Shown piece by piece: positions 41,612-54,501 of a stretch of 64,000 bases of DNA. This DNA is from Tillandsia leiboldiana (Eukaryota > Streptophyta > Magnoliopsida > Poales > Bromeliaceae). The stretch covers positions 16,254,251 to 16,318,250 of the forward strand of contig CM055065.1 in assembly GCA_029204045.2 (NCBI GenBank), given 5' to 3'. Below the pieces are notes generated by a model. That model saw only the letters and a list, made by a program, of their open reading frames with translations. It searched no databases and was not told the origin of the DNA. Positions within the stretch are counted from its first letter, which is position 1. Every line of letters begins with the position of its first letter. The position numbers and the translations under genes are program-made.

Positions 41612-43846
41612 GTGGTAAGGGAATTTCCAGACGTGTTTCCGGCAGAGCTCCCCGGAGCGCCGTCGGAACGAGAGGTCGACTTCCCTATTGAACTACTTCC
41701 CGGCACCAAACCCATCACCAAGGCACCGTACAGGATGGCCTTCGTAGAGTTGAAGGAACTCAAGGCACAGTTGGAGGACCTTTTGGATAAGGGCTTCATC
41801 AGACCTAGCGCGTCACCCTGGGGCGCACCCATCCTGTTCATGAGAAAGAAGGACGGAAGTCTCCGGTTGTGCATCGACTACCGGGAGATAAATAAGGTCA
41901 CCTTTAAGAACAAGTACCCCCTGCCAAGGATCGACGACCTCTTCGACCAACTACAGGGGGCGACGGTGTTTTCAAAGATTGACCTGCAGTCGGGCTATCA
42001 TCAGGTCCAGGTCAAGGGGGAGGACATCCCCAAAACGGCTTTTCGGACTCGCTACGGTCATTACGAATTTACTGTAATGCCGTTCGGGCTCACGAATGCC
42101 CCGGCAGTGTTCATGGACATGATGAACAGGGTATTCAAACCCTTCCTGGATTTATTCGTGGTGGTCTTCATCGACGATATCCTCATCTATTCCCGTACAG
42201 ATGAGGAACATGAAGAACATATGCGCACAGTCCTCCAGACCCTACGGGAACAGAAACTCTACGCCAAACTCAAAAAGTGTGAGTTTTGGCTCCGAGAGGT
42301 TGGCTTCTTGGGACATGTAATCTCGGCGGCTGGGGTCGCAGTCGATCCGAAAAAGATAGATTCGGTGACGGACTGGACCCAACCGACGACGGTAACGGAG
42401 ATTCGAAGCTTCCTGGGATTAGCCGGGTACTACCGGCGCTTCGTGGAGGGTTTCTCCAAGATAGCCACCCCCTTAAGCCGCTTGACTAAAAAGGGGGAAA
42501 AGTTCATCTGGACGGACAAATGTCAGAGGAGCTTCGAGGAGCTCAAGGATAGATTGACGCGGGCTCCGATTCTCGCCCTGCCGGAACCAGGGGAGGATTA
42601 TGAAGTGTATTGCGATGCGTCGCGAAACGGACTGGGAGGAGTGCTCATGCAACGGGGGAAGGTTATAGCCTATGCGTCAAGGCAGCTCAAAGAATACGAG
42701 CGAAACTACCCCGTGCACGATTTGGAACTCGCAGCGGTTGTGTTCGTCCTCAAGCTTTGGAGACACTACCTGTACGGGGCACACTACAATGTGTACTCAG
42801 ACCATAAAAGTCTTAAGTATCTTTTCACCCAAAAGGAGTTAAATTTGCGACAAAGACGGTGGCTCGAGCTATTGAAGGATTACGATTTAACGATCCACTA
42901 CCACCCGGGAAAGGCAAATGTGGTGGCCGACGCCCTGAGCCGTAAGGGGCAGGCCGAGAAAGCAGGGGTAAGTTCCATCACCCAACAAGATAGTCTGATT
43001 GCGGAATTTTCGCAACTAAGACTAGAGGTAGTGCCGGCGGGTACAGCCGAACGACTTCTGACACTGGTGGTCAGACCTACCCTGCTTGACAGAATTCTCG
43101 AGGGGCAGTCAACTGATGACCAACTCCAGCTGGTGCGAAGTAGAGTGACTGCCGACCAAGGAGGTGACTTCGCAGTAAACTCCGACGGCACGATACGATT
43201 TCGGGGACGAATCTGCGTGCCGGATCTACCGGAACTCAAAGAGGAAATCCTGCGGGAGGCGCATACCGCTCCATATACAGCGCATCCCGGGGGAACGAAG
43301 ATGTACAAGGACGTCAAACAGACCTTCTGGTGGCCCAAAATGAAGGGAGACGTGACTCGGTTTGTGGCACACTGCCTGGTGTGCCAACGAGTGAAGGCCG
43401 AGCACCAGCGTCCAGCAGGAAAATTGCAACCCTTACCGGTGCCCGTGTGGAAGTGGGACATGATTACCATGGATTTTGTGACCGGGTTCCCGAGATCGTC
43501 ACAGGGACACGATGCAATATGGGTAATCGTGGACCGTCTGACGAAATCGGCCCACTTTCTGCCCATACACACGACGTGGGCGCGGGAATGACTGGCGCAA
43601 ACCTACATCAACGAGATAGTAAGGTTGCATGGGGTGCCGACGTCCATCACGTCGGACAGGGACACACGATTTGTGTCAAACTTTTGGCAGAGCCTGCAGC
43701 GAGCAATGGGAACCAAGTTGCACTTCAGTACGGCTTTTCACCCGCAGACCGATGGACAATCAGAGCGGGTGATACAAATTGTGGAGGACATGCTTCGGGC
43801 ATGCGTTTTAGACCTGGGCGAAGGGTGGGCACGGTGTTTGCCCTAG
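41612..43846 (+). pseudogene. pol: Gypsy-3 pol: RT, RNase H, integrase, with in-frame stop
   Basis: The frame opens at GTG 41612, with no ATG at this position, and the first block is REFPDVFPAELPG. RT shows LCIDYREINK, YGHYEFTVMPFGLTNAP and FIDDIL (residues 186-191). RNase H runs from about residue 332 (VYCDASRNGLGG) to PGKANVVADALSR. Integrase has the zinc finger (HPGGTKMYKDVKQTFWW, then CLVCQRVKAEH) and core (WDMITMDFV). TGA at 43589-43591 replaces a codon after TTWARE. The same frame then resumes with ITSDRDTRFVSNF and HPQTDGQSERVIQIVEDMLR until a one-base loss near 43840. RT and RNase H appear undamaged. Confidence 0.92.
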
Positions 43847-44160
43847 TGGAATTTGCCTACAATAACAGTTACCAGGCCAGCATTCAGATGGCACCATACG
43901 AGGCCCTGTACGGGCGCCGCTATCGGTCTCCAATATGCTGGGACGACTTGGGTGAGCGTAAGTTTCTGGGCCCAGATTTGGTGGAGGAGACCGAAGCAAA
44001 GGCGCGATTGATTAGACAAAGGCTGCTGACCGCCCAGAGCAGACAGAAAAGCTACGCGGACAACAGACGCCGAGACTTAGAGTTCATGGTGGGTGAGCAT
44101 GCGTTACTCCGAGTTTCGCCCTCCAAGGGGAACAGACGCTTCGGCTTACGAGGGAGGTAG
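43847..44160 (+). pseudogene. Gypsy-3 integrase C-terminal part, shifted frame and truncated
   Basis: After the one-base loss near 43840 the integrase continues in another frame: VEFAYNNSYQASIQMAPYEA, YGRRYRSPICWDDLGE, then RRRDLEFMVGEHALLRVSPSKG. It stops at TAG 44158-44160, right after RFGLRGR. The chromodomain and last about 90 residues of relatives are missing. Confidence 0.88.
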
Positions 44161-44677
44161 TAGCAAGGAAGACCTCTTACAAAGAGTAATTTTGGCCACG
44201 ACCCCAGAGGAACCCTTAGAAGTAATGCTTTGTACCTTCCTGACCAGTAAGGAGGTAAAGACTTAGTTGTCTTATTTGTTGGCTATTTAGTTAAGGGTTA
44301 AATAGGTCCAACTTCCGGCCTTGCGACAATAGACCCGAGGCGTTGTAACAGTATGCCTTGGACGTCCAGGTGAGGTGAGTCGGGCCAAGACCCGAGGCGT
44401 TGTAACAGTACGCCTTAGACGTCCAGGTGGGTTGAGTCAGGTCAAGACCGGTGGCATACCGGTTGTCGTTACTGCCAAACCTCGATACGGAGGCTGGCAT
44501 GGGAGGGAAAGAAACTCCGCAACTAGACAATCCCTTACGTAAGGGTGTAATGGAGTAACCATGAGAAGCGCGAAGCGACTTGGGGACCCAAGACGAAAAT
44601 GAAGGAAGTTTTCCCAGAAATGTTAGCGAGGGTTGAGTTTAAGTTTCGGGACGAAACTTTTTATAAAGTGTGAGTGC
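44161..44677 (+). other. Gypsy-3 3' untranslated region with 57-bp tandem repeat
   Basis: No coding sequence. Two 57-bp units (44332-44388 and 44389-44445) repeat gacccgaggcgttgtaacag with small differences. The region just before the LTR (ttataaagtgtgagtgc) is a poor match to the purine tract expected there. Confidence 0.75.
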
Positions 44678-47423
44678 TGTAGTGATCCGGCCTTTTGGAA
44701 TATTTTTTTGACTTACGTATAGTCATTTAAGCCTTTAAGGGAAATAAAATTATTCAATTCTTGAAGTTGGCCATTGTGAGATGCTAGTATTTTTCTGCGA
44801 TAGAGCGCGGAAAAAGAAAGCCGACGGCGCGATCGGATCTGAAATCCGATATCGGGAACCCCCTGAACGGGATTCAAAGTGATACGGTGATTAGTCGTGC
44901 ATCGGAATCCGTGCTAAATATCTTGCACCCGTTAGAGATAAGGCGGGTTATCTCGTGGGGGATAATTAATTAGTTAATTAATTATCCCAGACGGAAAATT
45001 AATTAATTCTCTTACGTACGAATTAAAAGAAATTAATTAAAGGAAAAGTACGACTATATAAGGGATCCCGATTATCGGAAAGAAAAGAAAGAAAATAAAA
45101 ACCCTAATCGGAGAGAAGGGAAAAAAAAAGAAAAGACGGAACCCTAGCCGGAAGAAAGGGAAAGGAGAAAGAGAAGGAGCCCGATCTTCCCGGACACCGA
45201 ACCGAAGGCAAGAACGCGACCGGACAACCTTCCCGTCGATCTTCGGTTAGTAAAATAATTTATTTAAATTATTTGGGATTTTTCCGTCATCTCTTTCGTT
45301 GAGTTCTTGGTGGTTTTTAATCGGGTTCTTGTTATCGGACCTCCGATCGACGTTTTGGTTGTTCGTCGATCGTTGGTTTAGTCATTAGAATTATCGTGTA
45401 TTTATTCGGGAATTTTTGGGGATGTCCCATTGGAACGTAGTGGGTTAACGGGAGACCGCCGCCGCCGTTACCATGGTCGCGGGGTCTTCGCGGAGTCGCA
45501 CCGGGAGCGAAAACGGAGAGAAGAAATCGCGAAACGGGAGCGGAGAAGGAAAACCAAAAAGGGGCATTACTGTTCACCCCGTACGGGTTCCTCAGCCCGC
45601 GGTCCACGGGCCAGAGCGTGCACCCGGCGCACGCCCCAAGGCGCGGAAGCCGCAGACCCGGCGCACGCTTTCGTGCGCCGGCCCAGCCCGCTCAGGCGTG
45701 GTGCACGCAACAGCGTGCACCCGGTGTGTGCCGGAGGCCCGTGCGGCCGTGAGCCCGGTGCGCGCTCGTGTCGTGCACCGGCCCGGCCCAGAATGCGCGG
45801 TGCACGCTTCCTGCGTGCACCGGCGCACTTCCGCGCGGCCGCCGATGCTGTAAACCCGGTCCGCGCCTGCCCTGTGCACCACCCGACAGCCCAAAGTTCG
45901 GTGGCTCGTTTGGGTCCGTTTTTCCACCGTTTTGAGCGCCGTTTTCGCCGTTGAGATCGTTATTTCCGTGGCTTCCTTGGCATGGCCACTTGGGACCTTC
46001 TTGGTCATTGTTTTTATTATGTTGGGTGCTAATTTCGCCGACGCTCCGCGCCTCGACGAAATCGTCGGGGGCGCGCCGTCGGGTCTCTTTTCTCATCATT
46101 TCCGCCGTCGGGGCCTTCTTGGTATAACCAGGGACGTCCCGAGTGGGCTACCGATTGAGGATTGAGTTTTGTTGGACTTTCCCGTCGAAAAGAGTAAAGT
46201 GGGTCTTGTGTTTTCGGATGTTAGTACACGCTTTTGACTATAGTTATCCGTGCGGACTTTCTTTAGGTCCAGACGCGCAGCGGGGGTGCGCGAAAGATTC
46301 GGGTGTTCCGATCTCTCTCCAAATAGGTGGGTACGGTTGCTGTAAATACAGCCAGTGCAGTAAGTGCATCTATCGTCATTAAAGTACTCTCAATTTATCT
46401 AACAAAGTAGATGGACAGTTTAACCTTTCGCATAATCGTGTTTTTATCTAAACAATTGAAGCGGCTGCGGTCGCAATGCTCATGACACGCCGATCTCGGC
46501 AAATCCGTTTTGGGTTTGCTCCACGTACACAGGCGGATTGGCCTCCGCATGGGTGTACTTTTTCCGGAAGAGTGGTCTCTTATGACCCGTGATCCTCACA
46601 AAAGTGTGGGTGCCGTGAGGACCCTTCGCGCCCGCTGGGAATAGCACACCAGCACCGCGAAAGGGGTAAATGCATCAAAGTAGGTGTTTGCGAACGAGGG
46701 GAGACTTAGTCTCTCCGACAAATGTTTTGGGGTTGGTGCCCAAATTAATATGTGCAGGGTTTTAGCGAAATGGTTCTGGTGTTATCGGTTTGCTCCTTAT
46801 TCCTTATTGCTTTTAGACATCTACTTTGTTTGTCACTGACATTACCCACTCCGTGACAGGCGCTACGAGGGGCGTTAGCCGGGAGATTGTTGAGACTGCG
46901 TCGCGAGGCCCGTAGTCAGAACACTTGGTTATGTTATTATCTCAGTTCTCTTACGCTTATTTTAGTTAATTTGCTTGCGGGTAGTAATATTCGTGGACAT
47001 GTAGTATTAGCATGTGGATGAGTTGTACTTTTATAGTTTGGTTCTTTTGATGATGTTTCTTATGCGACATGTTTTCATGATAAACCAAATGATTTCGAAA
47101 AGGGTTTTCCCCAAAACGAAGTGCCGTGTGGGCACGGGTTTTGCAATTGCTGGCTTTATCCTTTCTAAACATTGATGCCGCTTTAATATTCCGCTTGATG
47201 TTGAATGTCTATTGTATGGTTGATGGTTGACGATTGTTGTATGTGGTTGTAAATGAGACGCCGTGCATATACAAAGGAGACTCTGTCCGCGGACAGGGAG
47301 AATTTGTGTATGTGGCGGTCTGGCACGCACCGGGGATGAGGTTTAAATTACCTTGTTAAGAAGAAAAAAAAGATACACACGATTTTCCGCTTTGATAGAC
47401 TCAAAACCCCCGGGGGCGTGACA
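44678..47423 (+). repeat. Gypsy-3 3' LTR
   Basis: 2746 bp, nearly identical to the 5' LTR. It lacks the 27-bp duplication and has a few single-base changes. The TATA box is at 45055-45062 and the GC-rich hairpin block is about 45616-45830. Confidence 0.94.
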
Positions 47424-47428
47424 CGGAC
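47424..47428. repeat. Target-site duplication of Gypsy-3 (right copy, CGGAC)
   Basis: Matches 37429-37433. Confidence 0.94.
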
Positions 47429-50030
47429 CCACGGGTCGAAGTCGATCTCTCAACTAATAAAGGACACCCTGACGGGGACCAAACCGTCGGTGAACGGGAC
47501 TGAAAACTGGCTCAAAAGGCGATCATAATGCTGATGCCCAAACTCACGGTCAAAAATCTGAGCCCAACAACGACAATCCGCGTAAATCCCACTCGAGATG
47601 CTGAGTAATCAGAACTGATAGCAAGCAGGCATGGCCTACGCCCAGGGTATATCGATCAAAGCTGGAAATAATAGGCGTACTGAAAGGCTCAACTGTGGGA
47701 TCCAAGCTGCCTGCAAAACAGCGGTCGTCATGCCTCAATACTCATAGGTTGGACTGATGAAGCGCGGACCGAAGATAAACCCACGGTACTCCACAACCAC
47801 TATGGGAGGCATCACTTTAACTCGCAAATCCATCTCCCAACACTGGAAATACCTAACATTGGCGCTGGTATCAGTCTCATTTTCCATTGGCCATGCTCTC
47901 CCGGCTCTGGCCAAGTCTAAGAAGCTCCTCACCTCAAGAATAAATGTTGGTCTCAGCCAAACTCGAATAACATCCATTTGGTCGGGTTCCACCGCCGCTC
48001 CAATGGCTAGAATAAGGTGACCCAAGAAGGCATGCACTTGGAGCTAAAACTTGTACCTTAATAACTTGGCATACAGCTTCATCCACACAGGCATGGTAGC
48101 ACATCCACAAGCGCTCCTCGTACTCCAAGTCGCTCTGGGAGTAAATCAAAATATCCTGGGAAACACTACTCCCAGTCCGTTCCAATTACAACTGGGACAT
48201 GCAATTCCTCATATCTTGAAGTCACAGGGCATTAGTCATTCCATTGGGTCTCGCTATAAACTCATAATGCCCCTACGTGTCCTGAATGCCATCTAGGCGA
48301 AGTCCTCGGCTGTCTAATTCCAAGTAGGTACTGGCATCATACACTAACTGCCGGAGTATAACTCCATCAAAAGGTCCTAGATATCGCCCGGACCTGTCTA
48401 CACTCGAACCATAAAAGGACCCTCACAGTCGTGTATCAACGACGTGGCATCACCACCGTGTACCAACGGCGTGGCATCACCACCGTATACCACCGGCGTG
48501 GCATCACCACCGTATATCAACGGCGTGGCACTAGGTCAAACCGACCCCTCGATCCATCAGATCCTGCAAACTGCGCCATCAGCTTATCAACTACAGGCGT
48601 ATCCAATGAGGTGTGCGAGGGTGGCGGGTCTCCCGAATCACGTCAAACTCCAATCTCTATCTCCCTAACTGGCGACATTTATCACAGCTCAGGTGAAATC
48701 ACACCCGGGATCTCATGGGCCCATAGAGATATCCTGAGTCCCGGTGCCGCCGCTTAAGCAACCTTCTCTACACATGCGCAAAACCCTGCGTGCTTAACAG
48801 TCCCAACAAACCAAGCCTCATCTCGTCTGCCTTGCCGAAGATCAAAGTCCTCACTCTCCTCAGTCAAAACTTCCTGTGGCATTGTGCACCCAATTCAACC
48901 CTCAAGACCAAAGGGTCAATAATACGAACTGCACAACTACCAATAAGTCTGCCTGGTATACCTCGCGGCCTCAACTGCATTGGACATGATCCACAAACCT
49001 CCTCCACATGCACCACACCAACAGGAACCTGTACCTCTAGTGCACGTGGTACAATCTGCCTCTAGTCCATGCAGGAATGCAACATGATTTAACTCCGACT
49101 GCTGTGATGAAATTACACTTACAACACTCGATCCACTACCGTGGCGCCCTCCAACCGGGCGGCACAGATTCATCCGCCCAATGCAAGTGGTTGTCGCTCA
49201 ATCTGCCTGAAAATCAGGACTATCCACATAGGGAGCACGACCTCTGTCTCTGCTCACACTGAGGCGACGAATATGGTCCTCCGAAGATAACAAGTCCACG
49301 CTACCGCTGCGCCACTCTGATAAAGACGCTGATACTGCCATCGGGGTCCACCCGATCTCTGATATCTTAAAAATCCAATACCTAGGAAAAAGAATCAGAA
49401 ATGCCTCTGCTGGCCGATCTGTCCTCCATCACCCGGCGCCAAGCGCCAAAATCCAGAACTCGCCTCTGGCGGCAGATCCCTATCCAAAGGAACTGCAACG
49501 CCACGCTCCAACCACAACGCCTACGCCAACGAGGCGTCAATAATCCATAACAGAGGGACCACTAAGCTGAAAGTATCCCGGCGCAATCCACTCCCAGCCA
49601 CACATATCCTATGCGCCTCGTCCCTCGAATCTGGAGCGCGCAGTTCAACAACTGCATAAACTCTCTGGCACAGGGGGGCTCTCAATTGATCACTCCATCA
49701 CCACCAACCACGACTCTGCCTCCAAAGGCTCCAAACTCAATCTAACGAGTCGGGGTGGTTCATCTGCCAAATCTGGCTCAGTAGATCGATCAAGTCCCAC
49801 AGCTCCTCTGCTGTCAACTATCCACCCTGCCTCGGTGCCTCGGCACTAAACTTTGGCACGGAGGGGGGTACTCAGTGCTCCGACAACTGTGTCACCAAGA
49901 CCAGCTGCTCACTCTGCCGCTGATAAGCCTCTGACAATCCTGTCATCTGGGTTCGGAGTTCTCTGACCTCAATCCGGGTATCCGACCCAAAACCAACGCG
50001 CTCGAGCTCAACTGCTATGACAGGTGCACA
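47429..50030 (-). pseudogene. Gypsy-2 (right unit) decayed pol to gag
   Basis: The minus strand carries scattered similarity to Gypsy-1 in the same order. RT end and RNase H start are near 47900-48150 (QDILIYSQSDLEYEERL, then FLGHLILAIGAAVEPDQM, then EVRSFL). The PR/RT junction lies near 48660-48760, the post-protease block near 48990-49030 and the Gag N-terminal heptad region near 49900-49970. Stops and indels are dense and most of Gag is missing. A four-unit 27-bp minisatellite interrupts it at 48431. The segment 48830-50030 is nearly identical to 8441-9640 in the left unit. Confidence 0.75.
48431..48531 (+). repeat. 27-bp minisatellite, about 3.8 units
   Basis: Units start at 48431, 48458, 48485 and 48512 with the core ggcgtggcatcaccacc. 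It lies inside decayed Gypsy-2 pol; the period is a multiple of three but no coding frame is credible. Confidence 0.85.
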
Positions 50031-50326
50031 CGGTCAACACTCAGCGTCGGGGAGACACCGCTCGCCACGACGAAACCACAAACAGCACACAACAGCGCTC
50101 GACCCAATCCAGAGAAAGTCTAAGCATGTCACCCATTCCACAGCATTATGTTGTCTGCAGCCAACATAATCACCTAGGAGAATAAACATGCCAATCACTC
50201 CTCCCGGCCCTTGGGAGAGGTACAAACTCAATCAGGACTCTCGCTATAAATCACGACTCTCACGAAGTCAACCAAGGGTCAAACCATAAGCCTAGGGTTT
50301 CTAAGTCCACCATGACCTACACCTAG
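50031..50326 (-). other. Gypsy-2 (right unit) untranslated leader
   Basis: Non-coding; matches 9641-9935. Confidence 0.65.
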
Positions 50327-50337
50327 GCTTGATACCA
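50327..50337 (-). other. Gypsy-2 primer-binding site (right unit), one base missing
   Basis: gcttgatacca lacks one C relative to gctctgatacca at 9936. Right of it is LTR-B, the 5' LTR of this unit. Confidence 0.8.
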
Positions 50338-50344
50338 CCTAATC

Positions 50345-53300
50345 TGTCACGCCCCGGGGTCGAAACTGCGACCCGGGCTCGCCAACAGATCCGCCACCTA
50401 TGCCAAACCCGCATAGCGAAGCGTCCTACCTTCAAGAAAAGTACTACGGCTAACAGATATCAGAGCTATAAATAAAAATATGCTGTATAACTAAAATCAA
50501 TCACTGTACAACTGGAAATAATACAACAATGTCCGCCTCCCAAAAAGAATAATAATAATACAATATCGTCAAATACAAGCTCTGAACCAACCGGGAGGTA
50601 ACTCCAATAAATACATCAGTGTACAGTCTCTCAATACATAATATATCCTCACTACACCAGTCTCTCAAAAGAGGAAAATAAAAAGATCTAATCTACTGAA
50701 GATCTCCTCTGAAGGGGTATGCTACTCTCCAACGGCGGGTAGGGATCTAGCACGCGACTCCCTCGCCTCGATCAACAACCGCAGAATCAGCAACACCCCT
50801 AAGACTCTGCAAAACAAAGGAGAGAAAAGAAGAGGAGGGGGAAACCCCCAACGGGTGTGAGAACTACACCTAAAAAGGGAGTCCTCAGTGGGTACCGCCC
50901 CACCAGGCCCGACGATCTGCCCACTAAGTCCACCAGAGGCATGAAGTAACCAAAACGTAAAGACAAAAATAAGACAGCTGGAGATCCTCACAGCTACCAT
51001 GCCTCTATCTAAATGCTCAAATGGGAAAACTCTGATAAAGATATGCAACACTCGCACACGAGGTCCTCAATCGACCCAATCGAGCTGACTGCCACATCGG
51101 GTCCAGTCAAACCTGTGCCCACCTACAACCACCTCCCGCTGACGGGCAGGAATTACGTAGGGCGTCCAAACGGACTAACTCGCTATCGAGTAGTGGCACA
51201 TAAAGGCTATAGTCAAAATCCACGCTCTCTCTCAGGACGGATAAACTCAAGATCACAAGCCTCTCTCACAACGGTCAACAACTCACAAAGACCTTGGACC
51301 ACCGTCGATACCCAAACGGTTCCCGACAACACTAGCACTGGTCTAAACACAGCTACTAGACTCCACTCGGCCCCCTGACACGAGTGCAACAATAAAGCAA
51401 ATATCTGTAATAACCCAATCTAGTGCCACCAGTAAAACTGACATTGCCTGCTCAGCGGAATATGCACACATGGCTCGAAACGCGGGACCGGCCCGCACGG
51501 CTCGCATCCCAAAAAGTATCAGACCGGCACACATGGCTGGGTCCGAAAAGCCTACCTCCGGAGTGGCGCTCGAGGGGAGCGACCCGCACGAGTAAAGTAT
51601 CTCAGTAACAAGTATCTCTGTATAGCAGGACTTTGATCTTAAATCTGATCAAAGTGAAAAAACTCAACCACTAAAGAAAGACCCGACCTCAATCGGATGC
51701 AACTAAACGATAAGTGGGAAACTCCATCCACTAGAGAAAACTGATACCCAATCTGGTGCATAGATAAGCATCCGGTCAACCGCCCCATATCCGCGGTTGC
51801 CGCAAAGCCCCACAACTAATCCAACCTATCCCAGACCAAAGTCCCGACTACACTACCCAGACCCCTGCTCGAACCCGAGCAACACTGACTACCTGACTAA
51901 CAAGAAGGAGAAAGGAAAAGCATGGTTTCTCCTAAGTCAAGTTCCAATAAGTAGTGTAGCAATAAAAGGTGGCCTAACTATATGTCCATACAAGCATGCA
52001 TTTGTCCTCAAGAATGATATAGAAAGTAAACCACATGCCTACACCTGATCATAATCCTCGATCATAACAACTCCTCAGAGTGAAAATCCGCACGTAGCTA
52101 CAAAATCCTGTCCCAAAGCATAACCCAACCACATAAAGGCTATGTGCTAACATGGCATGTTACATAATCACATAGGGTAACATTATCCTAGGTAAGCTTA
52201 CAATTCACCAACATAAACATCCAAATCATGCAAGTCCTTAGTATACATCATAAATACTATTCTTGCAATATTTAAACCATTATCATTATCAAGCTTACCT
52301 ACCTTTCAAACATAAACCATGTACCCTAAACATGCATGCATCCTAACATACAGAATTAGAGAACCGTCCACCGGTTCTGGAAACAAAGCACCCACCTGAA
52401 GCGCTTTTCGCAGGCAAAGCCGAAGTCGGTGTAGAGCGTGGCCGCTTGCTAACATAATCTGCTGAACCAGCATCCTCGGTACATGTTGCGCAAGTCTCAG
52501 CTCCAAACAACATCATCCCAACATGCAACACCCGAAACAAACAACAAACAACACAACTCACTAATCAATACCCCCAAACATACACTTGCTATTTTTCCAA
52601 AATAGCACAAAGAAGGGCATTCTCACCTCCATGCAGCGCTCCAAAAACTCCAGAAGATTCACGGTTGCGATCCTCGCGACGAGTAGCCCCAAAACGAGTA
52701 TTTACACGCCCCGTTCGACACCTGTAGGCCAAGATCTAATTATACTACGGGGCGCCGACAATCCACTACACTGCAAAAACTGCGGGATACAACCCGAAAA
52801 AGCTTAAATCTCACCTGCGAGAAGAACTCAGAAAAATCCGGAAAAATAACTGCTGCTTTCGTCGTGACGAGCCCTTCGAAATGAGTACCTGCACGTCCCA
52901 ATCCGAGTTTTGTAGCTCAAGATACAAATCGAACACGGGGACCCTCTCAAAACAGTCCAATACAAAAATCTGTGACACAGTGCTCGGGAAAGAGAGTTTT
53001 TCACCTTCGAAAATATTTAGAAAAATGAGAAAAATTCCAGGAGATTTCTTGCGAAGTGTAGATGCAAATCGACTATAGGTACGCCTCCCTCCGATGCCTG
53101 AGCGCGAAGATAGAAAATCGACAAGCTCCGCTGTCCCACAATCTCTCACAGGAAAAGGGGTTACAAAACGCCTCGGGAATGTGCCGAAAACTCGAAACGA
53201 GGAGAAGTGAACAACACGGGAAAACGAGGCCTTACCTCTCGTGAACGCGCTGCCGTGAAAATCGGCTCAAAATTCCAACAGGGTGATCCAGTGTGCCTCA

Positions 53301-54376
53301 CGGACTGAAGAGCGACGGTAATAGCCAAACAATCCAAAGTGCGTCGCTGCGCGGGCGTCGAGATAATCGTCGATGGCACGTCTCCAAAAATTCCAAAAAT
53401 CCTTCGAGGGTGGAGGAGATGGTAGAAGGCTCTGTGAAGAAGGGGAGCTCCAGAAATGCCAAGAAAAGCACAAATAGGCCCCTGCTACCTATTTATAGGA
53501 TGAAATCGGATGAAAAAGCCACATTGGGGGACAATTCGGGCGCCCGAAAGATTCGGGGGCCAACATGTGACGCCCGATCAGCCGTCCAACGCGCGCTCGG
53601 TTCGCTGTGATGCTGCCACGTCGACCACATAACAGGGAACAGCTGAAGCGACCAGCCGCTGCGCGCCACGTGGTCCAACCTGCTGCCGACACGTGGCGCG
53701 TCCAACGCGCGGAAACGCGTCAGCGAGCCCACGTGTGCGCCTGCGACGCCGCCTGCATCTCTGCACGCACGCGCCCGAGGCTGCCCCACACGCTTGTGGA
53801 CCGCCCACAGCACCGACAACTCAAAATTGCCAAGTGTCCTTCCCTCCGGTGCACGGGCCCGTGGACCGCGCACCTGCCGCGCGCATGCGCGCCTGCCCGC
53901 GCACCTGCCCGAGCGCGCTGCGCGCTGCCGCCGCCGCGGCTGTGCCTGCCCGAGCCCGCGCGCCGTCCGCCGCCGCTGCCCGCGCCGCCGCCGTCGCCCG
54001 CCACAGTGTCAAGGTGCCTCGAAAATCGTGCGCGTCATCCGGGCTCCGAAAAATGCAAGTGAATAGTCCATTTCATCGTTTTCGCGCACTGAATCCAAAT
54101 CGATGTCATTTTGCCAAATTCCAACTCTAAAATTGCTGAAGGCATCCGGGAAGATGTTCTTTTGCCCAAACTTCGCGCTGAGCCAATTTTAATATCCATT
54201 GCGCGCAAAACACACTTCTAAGCATTCGACGGGCCATCTGATCACCACGTGATCCATTTAAGCCGAAGTCCCCCAGGTTGTCCCAAATTGTGCACAAACC
54301 CCGCCGACGCGCCACCTAGGCCTCCAGAAGCTGCTGGTCAACTAGTAATCTCGTCGTGGGGATCCGGGTCTTCACA
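50345..54376 (-). repeat. Gypsy-2 LTR-B, uninterrupted
   Basis: About 4.03 kb, tgtcacgcccc to cttcaca. It contains the empty Gypsy-1 insertion site (gctgg, about 51536-51540), the TATA box (53488-53499, minus) and a GC-rich tract (53860-54000). It is close to LTR-A in sequence, with scattered substitutions and short deletions. No gene is visible. Confidence 0.92.
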
Positions 54377-54501
54377 CTAAGATGTATGGGATTTGAGGGC
54401 ACAGTTTTGGTGGAATGGCATGAAAAGAGACATTGGAAGGTTTGTTGCCACTGTCTAACTTGTCAGCAAGTTAAGGCTGAGCATTAGGTTCCAGTTGCAA
54501 G
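54377..54501 (+). pseudogene. Gypsy integrase zinc-finger fragment
   Basis: About 125 bp on the + strand. Short frames correspond to FWWNGMKRDIGRFVA and then CQQVKAEH, the integrase zinc finger of a Tekay-like element. It directly abuts LTR-B and is therefore probably the sequence into which the Gypsy-2 complex inserted. Too short and broken to be functional. Confidence 0.7.

Larger units (their letters stand above)
37434..47423 (+). mobile_element. Gypsy-3: full-length Gypsy element, internally defective, + strand
   Basis: 9990 bp with 2.75-2.78-kb LTRs (TGTAGTG...GTGACA), a tRNA-Met primer-binding site and a 5-bp target duplication. Gag and pol are related to Gypsy-1, but gag carries a stop, the zinc knuckle and protease are absent, integrase is broken, and no chromodomain remains. 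The LTRs are nearly identical, so insertion seems recent. It would therefore have needed proteins from another element. Confidence 0.94.
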
